This document shows positions 7,129-16,674 of a stretch of DNA of 64,000 bases, piece by piece (position 1 is the stretch's first letter; every line of letters begins with the position of its first letter). A program made the position numbers and the translations under genes. This DNA is from CADEDH01 sp965216205 (GTDB lineage: Bacteria; Actinomycetota; Acidimicrobiia; Acidimicrobiales; SZUA-35), in the NCBI GenBank assembly GCA_965216205.1, contig OZ244139.1, positions 434,001-498,000 of the forward strand, written 5' to 3'. The notes beneath the pieces were generated by a model. The model made no database searches. It saw only the letters and a list, made by a program, of their open reading frames with translations, and had not been told where the DNA came from.

Positions 7129-9024
7129 TCAGTCGGTTGGGCCGTAGAACGTGCGGGCGTGGTCCCAGGCGGCCCGGCCCACCTCGGCCCCGAGTCGCCG
7201 GCCGGCCAGATCGTCGGCTCTGACGTGGATGCCGCCGTAGAGGCGCGACAGGCCCGCTTCGTCGGCTGCGTCGCGGTAGGTGGCCCACTGCAGCACCACG
7301 TCGTCGGTCGGTCCGGCCTCGAACTCCAGCCCGCCCGCCGCCACCGTCCAGGTCGCCAGACCCCCGGGGAAGTACTCGTCGCCGGTGATGGCGGTCAGAA
7401 TCTCGGCCCCCGCCCGGCTGAAGGTGCTGTGGCCGGAGACGTAGCCGGCGAACGACGGGGTCACGAACGTCGAGCGCTGGTAGGGAGCCCAGGCCACCGC
7501 CCGGATCCAGCCGACCCCGCCGGCCTGGGATTCGTCGGTCGGCTCGCCCCGCCAGGTGTGGACGGCGATCTGGCCGACGTGGTCGGCGAGATGCTGGTGA
7601 CGCTCGCCCCGAGCGGACGACTCCTCGGTGATGACCTCGACCAGCCCGTCCTCGAGCAGCAGCCCGTCGGGGTCGTACGACGGGCCGTCGGGATCGCTCG
7701 ACTGACCCCGCCCCGCCTGGTGGCGGATCATGGAGATCGGTCGGGCGTAGTCGTAGTGGCCCTTCAGGCCCCAGGCGGCGACGGCGGCGTCGTGGAGGGC
7801 GCCGTTGAGGGCGAGGTAGAGCTTGGCGTCCCACTCGAGCCGGTCGACCGCAGGCCCTCGGCCGGCGATCCGGAGCTCACCGAGCTCCTCGAGGGAGTCG
7901 GAGGCCCGGTTGGCGATCGAGTTCCAGTGGCCCGGCGGCGTCTCCGACTGCGGTCCGTCGGCCCAGTACTCGGCCACCACCCGTCCGTAGTCGGCCAGGG
8001 AGACGTCGTTCCGCTCGTAGGGCTCGCCGGTCGACGGGTTGCTCGCGTGCCCGGCCGGCTCGTAGGTGCCGAGCGGGGTGTTGCCGAGCGTCGCCGGGGA
8101 GAGGTCGATCGTCTCCGGGGAGGCGGGGTCGAGCAGCGAGCTGTACCGCAGGATCTCGTTCGTCGCCTCCTTGAACTCCGCGTCGGTCGTGGCGTCGCCG
8201 AGGTACGGGGGAGGCCCGGGATCGATCACCACGCCGCGCTGGTCGGCCGGGGCCAGGGCGAAGCCCTCGACCGAGCCCCAGTGGGGACCGACGAACGACT
8301 GCACGTTCTCGGTCAACGGCAGGCCGTTCTGGGCGACCATCTCGGCCAGTTCCAGGGGCTGCCACCGGTTCGGATCGACCATCACGGTTCCCGCTCGGTC
8401 GACCACCAGCGGATCGTTGACCGGGGCGTAGTCGGGGTCGACGTAGTCGTCGGCCTCGCGCGACCCGTCGTCGAGGGTGGTCGCGAGGATCTCGGCCGCG
8501 ATCCGGTTCCCGACGGCCGACGGCGCGTCGCCGACGGTCTCCTCGTCGTCGATGTCGTAGCACAGCGCCCCCATGAGCTCGTCGAGCCCGGTGATCGCCT
8601 CCTCCGCCCCTGGCGACGCCAGGTAGCGCTCGACGAGCACCCGATAGGCGGCGTAGCTCATCGCCTCCTCCCGGGCGTCGACGGTGGAGGCTGCGGACGA
8701 GGAGGCCTCGGCGGACGTGGTGACATCGACGAGCACCGGTCTGGCGGCCGGATCGTAGGCCGCCCAGGCGTCCCACATCGCCACCGACGAGTGGTACAGG
8801 TTGCGGGCGTGGACAGTAGGGGAGGGAAAGTCGCTCCGGATCGCGGCCAGGGCCGCCTCGTTCCAATGGCGGGCGACGCTCCAGCCGGGATCGGCCGTGC
8901 GGGTGCAGTCGTCGTCGCTCGCACCGCCGCCGACCGCGACGAGCGCCGCGGTCGTGAGCGCACCGGCCACCACCGCCGCGCCGACGACGATCAGCAGGCG
9001 GGAGGACATCGTCCGGCCGGTCAC
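7129..9024 (-). CDS. Vanadium-dependent haloperoxidase, exported
   Basis: 631 residues from GTG 9024, which overlaps the upstream stop by 4 bp (ATG 9009 is an internal alternative). A membrane/signal segment at residues 6-30 is followed by the mature enzyme, so it acts outside the cytoplasm. All vanadate-binding motifs are present: Lys421 and Arg428 (K-x6-RP), Ser530-Gly531-His532 (VSGH), and Arg594 and His600 (SRLYGGIH). These correspond to K353, R360, S402-H404, R490 and H496 of the fungal chloroperoxidase. The family oxidises halides with hydrogen peroxide, and the same fold also gives acid phosphatases. Last gene of the ABC importer/CRTAC1 operon. Confidence 0.9.
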   Translation of the reverse strand: MTGRTMSSRLLIVVGAAVVAGALTTAALVAVGGGASDDDCTRTADPGWSVARHWNEAALAAIRSDFPSPTVHARNLYHSSVAMWDAWAAYDPAARPVLVDVTTSAEASSSAASTVDAREEAMSYAAYRVLVERYLASPGAEEAITGLDELMGALCYDIDDEETVGDAPSAVGNRIAAEILATTLDDGSREADDYVDPDYAPVNDPLVVDRAGTVMVDPNRWQPLELAEMVAQNGLPLTENVQSFVGPHWGSVEGFALAPADQRGVVIDPGPPPYLGDATTDAEFKEATNEILRYSSLLDPASPETIDLSPATLGNTPLGTYEPAGHASNPSTGEPYERNDVSLADYGRVVAEYWADGPQSETPPGHWNSIANRASDSLEELGELRIAGRGPAVDRLEWDAKLYLALNGALHDAAVAAWGLKGHYDYARPISMIRHQAGRGQSSDPDGPSYDPDGLLLEDGLVEVITEESSARGERHQHLADHVGQIAVHTWRGEPTDESQAGGVGWIRAVAWAPYQRSTFVTPSFAGYVSGHSTFSRAGAEILTAITGDEYFPGGLATWTVAAGGLEFEAGPTDDVVLQWATYRDAADEAGLSRLYGGIHVRADDLAGRRLGAEVGRAAWDHARTFYGPTD

Positions 9025-10862
9025 GGGTCGTCGTGCGAGCGCCCGCCTGCGCCGCTGTCGAGATCGGTTGTAATGGCCGCGGGCACGATCCGGTCCACGG
9101 ACACGTCGTCGAGTCGCAGGCGCGTGCCGTCGGGGGGTTCGATCACGACCTCGATCACCTCGGTTCCGGGTCCCAGCCCGAACAGGGCTCGGGGGTCCTC
9201 GGAGGAAAGATAGCTGCCGCCGGCGGCGAGCTCGCGCCGCAGGACACGACCGTCGGCCAGCGCCACCGTCACCACTGTCCCGGGGATGGCCGGTGTGGGC
9301 GACACGGTGAGCCAGTGGCCGCCGGCGCCGGTGTTGCGCAGGAGGCCCAGTTGGCCCCCGACCGACGAGACGGCGAAATCGACGTCGCCGTCGTTGTCGT
9401 AGTCGGCGGCGGCCAGCCCCCGGCCGAGATAGGGTCCGAGCTCGGCGACGCCGGTCTGGGTCGACACATCGGTCAGCCGCCCGCCGCCGGTGTTCTCGTA
9501 GATCCGCAACGGCTGGCGGTCGCCGTCGAGATCCCGCACCGGGATGGCACCGTTGGCGATGACGAGATCTGGGTCGCCGTCGAGGTCGACGTCGGCCCAC
9601 GACGCCCCCCAACCGGTGGCCCCCGCCCCGAGATCGGCCACGCCGGCGTCGGTCCGTCCGTCGACGAAGGCCAGCGAGCCAGCGCCGGTCGGGGACGTGA
9701 CGTTTCGGGCCAACACGTCGAGCTCGTCCTGCTGGTTGGTGGTCACGAGGTCGGGCAGTCCATCGTCGCTGGTGTCGGCGGCGGCGACACCCATGCCGGC
9801 ACCGTCGTCGCCGACGCCGGCGCGCACCCCTTGCTCCCGCAGGACGACCTCGCCCGGTTCGATGGTCACGTTCTCGTACAACTGGTTGGGGGTGGTGTCG
9901 TTGGCGACGTAGACGTCGAGGTCCCCGTCGAGATCGAGATCGGCCATGAGCACCCCGAGCCCGTACTCGGGACCGGCCGGTTCGACGCCCGCGTCGACGG
10001 CGACGTTCCGGAAACGAACCCGGGCGCCGTCGCTCGGTCCGTCGTTGAGGAGGAGCAGATCGTGCTCCGGTTCGAAGGTGTTGGGAAAGCCCCGCGTTGC
10101 CGACGGGATCGGTCGATTGGGGTCCGCATAGCCGGCCACGAACAGGTCGGGCCAGCCGTTGCCGTCGACATCCCCGACGGCGGCGCCGGTGTGCCAGCCG
10201 TAGGAGCCGGCACCCGACGGCGAGTCGAGCGTGGCATCGTCGATGAAGCCCTCCCCGCCGTCGTTCCACAGGAGCACGTCGCTCCGCTCGGTGGTGATGA
10301 AGAGGTCGGTCCACCCGTCGAGGTCGAGATCGGCGGCGACGCACCCGTTGCCCCGCAGCGCCAGTGCAGCGCCGGTCTCCTCGCTCACGTCGCGGAACGT
10401 ACCGGCGTCGTTGGCGAACAGGTGGCTCGTCGGGATGCCGTCACCGCCTCGCCACTCGCCCCACTCGCCCTCCGACCACGTGTCGACGACGAACAGGTCG
10501 AGCCAGCCGTCGTTGTCGTGGTCGATCCAGCACACCCCGCCGCCCATCATCGCCATCGGGTCGGGACCGACGTCCCACCGGAAGGCGCTGTGGCGGAAGT
10601 CGAGCCCGACCTCGGTCGCCACGTCGACGAAGGTCACCGACGCCATCGAGGCCACACCGCTGCGCTCCCCGTCGGCGCCCTCGGCGATGGCGGCCTCGTC
10701 GGCCCCGCACGCCGCCGCCATGGCGGCGAGCGCGACGATGACCGCGACCAACCGGGTCGATCGGTTCGCCCGGGTGTCCGCCGGGCCGTCCAGGCGGGTG
10801 GCCCGAACCGGTGGGGACGGGCTGCGGAAGCCACCGACCCGCCGGCGCGGACCAGTGGCCAT
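9021..10862 (-). CDS. CRTAC1-type VCBS/FG-GAP beta-propeller lipoprotein with ASPIC/UnbV domain
   Basis: 613 residues. After a long basic N-terminus, a hydrophobic segment ends in lipobox-like MAAAC near residue 52, suggesting lipid anchoring outside the membrane. Seven calcium-binding D-x-D-x-D-G blades follow (for example DHDNDGWLDLF, DLDLDGWTDLF and DYDNDGDVDF). The C-terminal 100 residues, from GHWLTVSP to LFGLGPG, match an ASPIC/UnbV domain. Such proteins are thought to be extracellular binding or adhesion modules. Its start codon is 1 nt after the permease stop, and its stop overlaps the haloperoxidase start by 4 bp, so the three are translationally coupled. Confidence 0.9.
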   Translation of the reverse strand: MATGPRRRVGGFRSPSPPVRATRLDGPADTRANRSTRLVAVIVALAAMAAACGADEAAIAEGADGERSGVASMASVTFVDVATEVGLDFRHSAFRWDVGPDPMAMMGGGVCWIDHDNDGWLDLFVVDTWSEGEWGEWRGGDGIPTSHLFANDAGTFRDVSEETGAALALRGNGCVAADLDLDGWTDLFITTERSDVLLWNDGGEGFIDDATLDSPSGAGSYGWHTGAAVGDVDGNGWPDLFVAGYADPNRPIPSATRGFPNTFEPEHDLLLLNDGPSDGARVRFRNVAVDAGVEPAGPEYGLGVLMADLDLDGDLDVYVANDTTPNQLYENVTIEPGEVVLREQGVRAGVGDDGAGMGVAAADTSDDGLPDLVTTNQQDELDVLARNVTSPTGAGSLAFVDGRTDAGVADLGAGATGWGASWADVDLDGDPDLVIANGAIPVRDLDGDRQPLRIYENTGGGRLTDVSTQTGVAELGPYLGRGLAAADYDNDGDVDFAVSSVGGQLGLLRNTGAGGHWLTVSPTPAIPGTVVTVALADGRVLRRELAAGGSYLSSEDPRALFGLGPGTEVIEVVIEPPDGTRLRLDDVSVDRIVPAAITTDLDSGAGGRSHDDP

Positions 10863-10863
10863 C

Positions 10864-12138
10864 TCAGGTGAGGCCGCGGGCCGCCCGGCGGCGCTTCGAG
10901 ATCGAATCGACCAGCACCGCGAGCAGGAGCACGAGCCCGGTGACGATGAACTTCGTGCCGGAGGCCAGGCCGAGCAGGTTCATGCCGTTGTCGATGGCGG
11001 CGATCACCAACGCGCCGTACAGCGCGGAGACGACCCGGCCCGACCCGCCGAAGAGGCTGGTCCCGCCGATCACGGCGGCTGCGATCACGTTCAGCAGGAG
11101 GTCGCCGCCGCCGGTGTTGGTCGCCACCGACCGGAGCCGGGAGGCCAGGATCACCCCACCGACGCCGGCCATGAACCCGTTGATGGCGAACACCGCGATG
11201 CGGATGTTGTCGACGTTGATGCCGGCCCGCCGCGTCGCCTCCGGGTTGCCGCCGACGGCGTAGATGTGCCGACCGAACGCGGTGCGGGTGGTGATGAAGG
11301 TCCAGAACACGAGGAACACCCCGAGGGTGATCGTGATCTGCGGGACGCCGCGGTCGGCGTTGGCCACGGCGACCGCCGCGATCACGAGCGCAGCCAGCCC
11401 GGTGATCTGGGCCGCGACGATCGGCAACGGCTTGGTGTCGAGCCCGCGCGACTGTCGGGTCTGCCGGGTCCGGAGTTGGAGCCCGGCGTAGCTTCCGACG
11501 ACCACGAGTCCCACGATCCAGCCGACGGTGTCGGAGAGGAAGTTGTTGGCGACGGCGACGAGGCGCGAGTCCTGGATGCGGATCGTGCCCGCGGTGGAGA
11601 ACTGCGTGGTCAACAGCAGCACCACGCCGGACCACACGAGGAACCCGCCGAGCGTGGTGATGAACGACGGGATCCCCAGCTTGGTGATGATCAGCGCGTG
11701 CAGCAACCCGATCGCGGTGGTCACTGCGACGGCGGCGAGGATGCACGCCCACCAGGGCCAGCCAGGATCGTCGGGTCGTTGGAGGAGGGTCATCACCACA
11801 CCACCGACCGCGGCGACGAACGAGACCGACAGGTCGATCGACACCACCTCGCCGTCGGCGATGAGGAGGATGAACACGATCCCCATGGCCAGCGCCGCGA
11901 TGGGCGCCATCTGGAGGAGCAGGTTGGTGAAGTTCCTGGCCGTCAGGAACTGGTCGTTCAGCGAGCCGAACGTGATCGCGATGATGAACAGCCCGACGAT
12001 GATCGGCACGGAGCCGAGCTCACCGGCCCGCATGGCGTTCCACCGCTGCTGGAGATAGTCGCCGACGCCGGTCGTCGGCCCGGCGAAGCCGGCCGCCCGG
12101 GGCGAGGTGGTCGTGATCGTGTCGCCGCCGTCGCTCAC
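10864..12138 (-). CDS. ABC monosaccharide importer, permease subunit (XylH/RbsC-like)
   Basis: 424 residues from GTG 12138, overlapping the ATPase stop by 4 bp. There are about ten hydrophobic helices. The conserved cytoplasmic loop around RTAFGRHIYAVGGNPEATRRAGI is the EAA-like coupling motif of carbohydrate-uptake-2 permeases, followed by the family's GGTSLFGG segment. The length is closer to XylH than to the roughly 320-residue RbsC. It forms the membrane channel for the binding protein and ATPase encoded upstream. Confidence 0.92.
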   Translation of the reverse strand: MSDGGDTITTTSPRAAGFAGPTTGVGDYLQQRWNAMRAGELGSVPIIVGLFIIAITFGSLNDQFLTARNFTNLLLQMAPIAALAMGIVFILLIADGEVVSIDLSVSFVAAVGGVVMTLLQRPDDPGWPWWACILAAVAVTTAIGLLHALIITKLGIPSFITTLGGFLVWSGVVLLLTTQFSTAGTIRIQDSRLVAVANNFLSDTVGWIVGLVVVGSYAGLQLRTRQTRQSRGLDTKPLPIVAAQITGLAALVIAAVAVANADRGVPQITITLGVFLVFWTFITTRTAFGRHIYAVGGNPEATRRAGINVDNIRIAVFAINGFMAGVGGVILASRLRSVATNTGGGDLLLNVIAAAVIGGTSLFGGSGRVVSALYGALVIAAIDNGMNLLGLASGTKFIVTGLVLLLAVLVDSISKRRRAARGLT

Positions 12139-12926
12139 TGGTCGTCCACTTCCTGCTCCATCCCTGGCACGTGCTGCATCTCGCCGGCGGTGATGGCCTG
12201 CACCACGTCCTGCTGTGTGGTCTCCCGGCGATCGAGCACCGCAACCTGTTGACCGAGCCGGAGGACGGTGATGCGGTCGGCGACCTCGAACACGTCGTGG
12301 AGGTTGTGGGAGATGAGGACCACGCCGTAGCCCTGCTCGGCCAGTCGGTGGGTGAGGTCGAGCACCTGCCGGGTCTGGGCCACCCCGAGCGCCGCGGTCG
12401 GCTCGTCGAGGATGACCAGCTTCGAATCGCCCCACATCACGGCCTTGGCCACGGCCACCGCCTGGCGTTGACCGCCCGACAGCCCGGCCACGCCCTGCCT
12501 GACCGAGCTCAAGGTGGTGACCTTCAGGCTCTCGAGCGTCTCGCGGGCCCGTTGCTCCATGGCCACCTCGTCGAGCACGCCGGTCCGGCTCTCCTCGCGG
12601 CCGAGGAACATGTTCGCCACGACATCGAGATTGTCGGCCAACGCGAGGTCCTGGTAGACGACCTCGATCCCGAGGCTGGCGGCGTCCTTGGGCCCGTCGA
12701 TCCGCACCGGGTTGCCCTCGAACAGGACCTGGCCCTCGTCGAAGGGATAGATCCCCACGATGCCCTTGATCAGGGTCGACTTGCCGGCCCCGTTGTCGCC
12801 GACGAGGGCCATGACCTCACCGGCCTTGACCTCGAAGTCGACCTTGTAGAGCGCGTGCACGGCACCGAACGCCTTCGACACCCCATGACATGCGAGTAGC
12901 GGTGTCGCCTCGTCAGCACCGGTCAC
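12135..12926 (-). CDS. ABC monosaccharide importer, ATP-binding subunit
   Basis: 263 residues from GTG 12926, chosen because AGGGGG lies 7 nt upstream. A longer frame to 12977 would start inside the 14-bp hairpin. It is a single ABC domain: Walker A GDNGAGKST, Q-loop VYQD, signature LSGGQ, Walker B LVILDEP, H-loop ISHNL. Classic XylG/RbsA proteins have two fused ABC domains; this half-size form should act as a homodimer. It follows the binding-protein gene after 78 bp and overlaps the permease gene. Confidence 0.9.
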   Translation of the reverse strand: MTGADEATPLLACHGVSKAFGAVHALYKVDFEVKAGEVMALVGDNGAGKSTLIKGIVGIYPFDEGQVLFEGNPVRIDGPKDAASLGIEVVYQDLALADNLDVVANMFLGREESRTGVLDEVAMEQRARETLESLKVTTLSSVRQGVAGLSGGQRQAVAVAKAVMWGDSKLVILDEPTAALGVAQTRQVLDLTHRLAEQGYGVVLISHNLHDVFEVADRITVLRLGQQVAVLDRRETTQQDVVQAITAGEMQHVPGMEQEVDDQ

Positions 12927-12961
12927 GGCGAGACCCCCTTCGTCGATCGTGACGACCGTCC

Positions 12962-12996
12962 GGTTGGGGCCGGGCACAGACGGCCCGGCCCCAACC
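12962..12996. terminator. 14-bp perfect hairpin between binding-protein and ATPase genes
   Basis: GGTTGGGGCCGGGC (12962-12975) pairs perfectly with 12983-12996 around a 7-nt loop, immediately downstream of the binding-protein stop codon (minus strand). No U-tract follows. It is therefore likely to attenuate readthrough or stabilise the upstream mRNA, giving more binding protein than ATPase and permease, as is usual for such operons. Confidence 0.8.
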
Positions 12997-13004
12997 CTAC
13001 GGGA

Positions 13005-14249
13005 TCACTGGTTCTGGCAGAAGTCCGTCTCGGCGGTGTCGCCAGAGCAGAGCTCCTCGACGGTGCGGAAGCCGTCGGCGATGACGGTGTCGGCCACGTT
13101 GTCGGCCGTCACCGCGATCGGCACGAGGGCGAAGTAGGGCACGACCCCTTCACCGTCCGGCGAGTCGGTCGGTTGACCCTCGGCGTCGATGCCGATGATC
13201 TTGAAGTCACCGCTCAGCGAGGAGATGTCCTCGCCGGCCCGCAGCGCGAGCGCCACCATCGCACCGACCGCGGCCTCCTGGGCGATCGGCTTGTACACGC
13301 TCATCGTCTGCTTGCCGAGGAGCACGTTCTGGATGCCGGCCTGGGTGGCGTCCTGGCCGCTCACCGGAACGGTGGTCGGGTCGATGCCGGCGCTCTCGAG
13401 CGCAGCGATGACCGAACTGGCCAGGCCGTCGTTGGCGGCGAACACCGCGTCGACCTCGTTGTTGCTGGCCACGAGGATCTGCTCGAAGATCGTCAGCGCC
13501 TCGGCGTTGTCCCAGCCGGGCACGAACTGGTCGTCGACCAGCGCCCACTCGCCGGCGCCCACCTTCTCCTCGACGGTGGCGTTGTAGCCGTCGCGGAAGA
13601 GGAACGCGTTGTTGTCCTCCTCGCCGCCGTTGAGCATCACGATCTGCGGAACCTCGGCGTCGAGACCGTCGATCACCGGGGTGAGGGCCTCGGCCATGGT
13701 GGCGCCGACCTGCACGTTGTCGAAGCTGACGTAGGCGTCGCCGCCCTGGCTGCCTTCGGTGTTGAACCGGTCGTACTCGACGACGGCCACCCCGGCCTCC
13801 TTGGCGATGTCGATGATCGTGGCGCCCGAGCCCGAGTCGTTCGAGGTGAGCACGATCACCGACGCGCCTTCACCGATGGCCTGCTCGGCCTGGCTGATCT
13901 GCGTCTGGGCATCGCCCTCGGCGTTGACGATGGTGAAGTCGGCGCCTTCGGCCAGCCCGGCCGCTTCGAACGCCTCCTGGAAGAATCGGCGGTCGTCCTT
14001 CTCCCAACGGTCGGAGGTCGCCGAGTCGGGAAGGAGCACCCAGATGCTCCCTTCGCCGCCGGCCGCGGCCCCTTCGTCGTCGGCTGCCTCGCCGCCATCG
14101 TCGGCGGCTTCGGTGGAGTCCGTGGTCTCGCCACCGTCATCGGTGGCTTCGGTGTCGTCGGTGGTCGTGTCGTCATCGTCGCCGCCGCACGCAGCGACGA
14201 TCAGCGAGAACGCGGCCAGCAGCACCAGCAAGTGGCGTAGTCGTTTCAT
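13005..14249 (-). CDS. ABC monosaccharide importer, substrate-binding lipoprotein
   Basis: 414 residues from ATG 14249, with a GGAGAG ribosome site 7 nt upstream. The lipoprotein signal ends SLIVAAC-GG, then an acidic Asp/Thr/Glu linker of about 45 residues, then a periplasmic-binding-protein-type-1 domain (WVLLPDSATSDRWEKD... VIVLTSNDSGSG... VVEYDRFN... VFAANDGLASSVI... VSGQDATQAGIQ). The pattern is that of xylose/ribose-type binding proteins such as XylF. The ligand cannot be read from the sequence. First gene of the operon that ends with the haloperoxidase. Confidence 0.92.
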   Translation of the reverse strand: MKRLRHLLVLLAAFSLIVAACGGDDDDTTTDDTEATDDGGETTDSTEAADDGGEAADDEGAAAGGEGSIWVLLPDSATSDRWEKDDRRFFQEAFEAAGLAEGADFTIVNAEGDAQTQISQAEQAIGEGASVIVLTSNDSGSGATIIDIAKEAGVAVVEYDRFNTEGSQGGDAYVSFDNVQVGATMAEALTPVIDGLDAEVPQIVMLNGGEEDNNAFLFRDGYNATVEEKVGAGEWALVDDQFVPGWDNAEALTIFEQILVASNNEVDAVFAANDGLASSVIAALESAGIDPTTVPVSGQDATQAGIQNVLLGKQTMSVYKPIAQEAAVGAMVALALRAGEDISSLSGDFKIIGIDAEGQPTDSPDGEGVVPYFALVPIAVTADNVADTVIADGFRTVEELCSGDTAETDFCQNQ

Positions 14250-14325
14250 GGTCTTCTCTCCCTGTGGCCCCTCGTTGCGGTGCCGACCCCGGTGGGTCGA
14301 TCGATGGGCGAGGGGAACCGGGGCG

Positions 14326-14331
14326 ACTCTA
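14326..14331 (-). promoter_or_regulatory. Candidate -10 box of the importer/haloperoxidase operon
   Basis: TAGAGT on the minus strand, within the last codons of the preceding gene, would give a 5' leader of about 70 nt before the binding-protein ATG. This is longer than the leaderless pattern elsewhere and leaves room for regulation. Weak call: only the -10 is recognisable. Confidence 0.35.
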
Positions 14332-14790
14332 CCGACTCTTCGACACCGACCGACCTCCAGCGTCAGCCGATGCGAACGTGAGCCACCGGCGGCCAACGAC
14401 CACACCGAGCGCGATCGTGACCACGGCGAGCGCCATGTGGACGGTGATGAACGCGGCGCTGTGGTCGCCGAGGGCGATGTCGATCCCCCGGACCACCCAG
14501 ACCGCGATGCCGAACGCGGCAAGGGCGAAGGCAGCCGACCGCAGTGCGGGCCGGCGGAGGAACACTGCGGTCACGACCGCCAGCGCCAGTACCACGAACA
14601 GGGCGGCAAGACCGGCTCGCCACACCAGCGCCCACCCCGACAGGGTGTCGTCGTCGGCGATGTTCCGCAGCCGGCCGCCCCAGACGAACAGCGTCCAAGC
14701 GCTCAGGAGCAGCTCTGGCACGGACCGACGGGCGGCCTCGGCGAGGGTCGCTTCGCCGGACGAGCCGGCGGTGTGGCGGGTGGTGGTCAC
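14329..14790 (-). CDS. Small multi-pass membrane protein of unknown function
   Basis: 153 residues from GTG 14790, placed by a TATCCT -10 at 14798-14803 (7 nt gap). There are about four hydrophobic helices separated by short Arg-rich loops (LLLSAWTLFVWGG, LFVVLALAVVTAVFL, AFGIAVWVVRGIDIAL, VHMALAVVTIALGVVVG). No named domain is recognised. It is divergent from glnS and 79 bp upstream of the importer operon on the same strand. Confidence 0.65.
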   Translation of the reverse strand: MTTTRHTAGSSGEATLAEAARRSVPELLLSAWTLFVWGGRLRNIADDDTLSGWALVWRAGLAALFVVLALAVVTAVFLRRPALRSAAFALAAFGIAVWVVRGIDIALGDHSAAFITVHMALAVVTIALGVVVGRRWLTFASADAGGRSVSKSR

Positions 14791-14797
14791 GAGGATG

Positions 14798-14803
14798 AGG
14801 ATA
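14798..14803 (-). promoter_or_regulatory. Leaderless -10 box of the small membrane protein
   Basis: TATCCT, 7 nt before GTG 14790. It fixes that start over an upstream in-frame ATG at about 14853. Confidence 0.6.
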
Positions 14804-14844
14804 CGGCCTGCGGTTTTCGGGAGCGGTACCGGGTCGGCGGTGGC

Positions 14845-14850
14845 TACGTT
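14845..14850 (+). promoter_or_regulatory. Leaderless -10 box of glnS
   Basis: TACGTT, 7 nt before GTG 14858. Confidence 0.65.
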
Positions 14851-14857
14851 CATAGTC

Positions 14858-16630
<1,773 letters not shown>

Positions 16631-16661
16631 GCCTCGCCTCGCCCGTGGTGATCGGCGGCGG

Positions 16662-16667
16662 TACGTT
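16662..16667 (+). promoter_or_regulatory. Leaderless -10 box of acyl-CoA dehydrogenase
   Basis: TACGTT, 7 nt before ATG 16675. Identical hexamer and spacing to glnS. Confidence 0.65.
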
Positions 16668-16674
16668 GTCCGAC

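Noticed and set aside
9033..10871. 612-codon plus-strand frame
   Set aside because: It is antisense to the CRTAC1-type gene, whose calcium-binding repeats and ASPIC domain are unmistakable.
12927..12977. Upstream start (GTG 12977) for the importer ATPase
   Set aside because: It would lie inside the 14-bp hairpin; GTG 12926 has a strong ribosome site.
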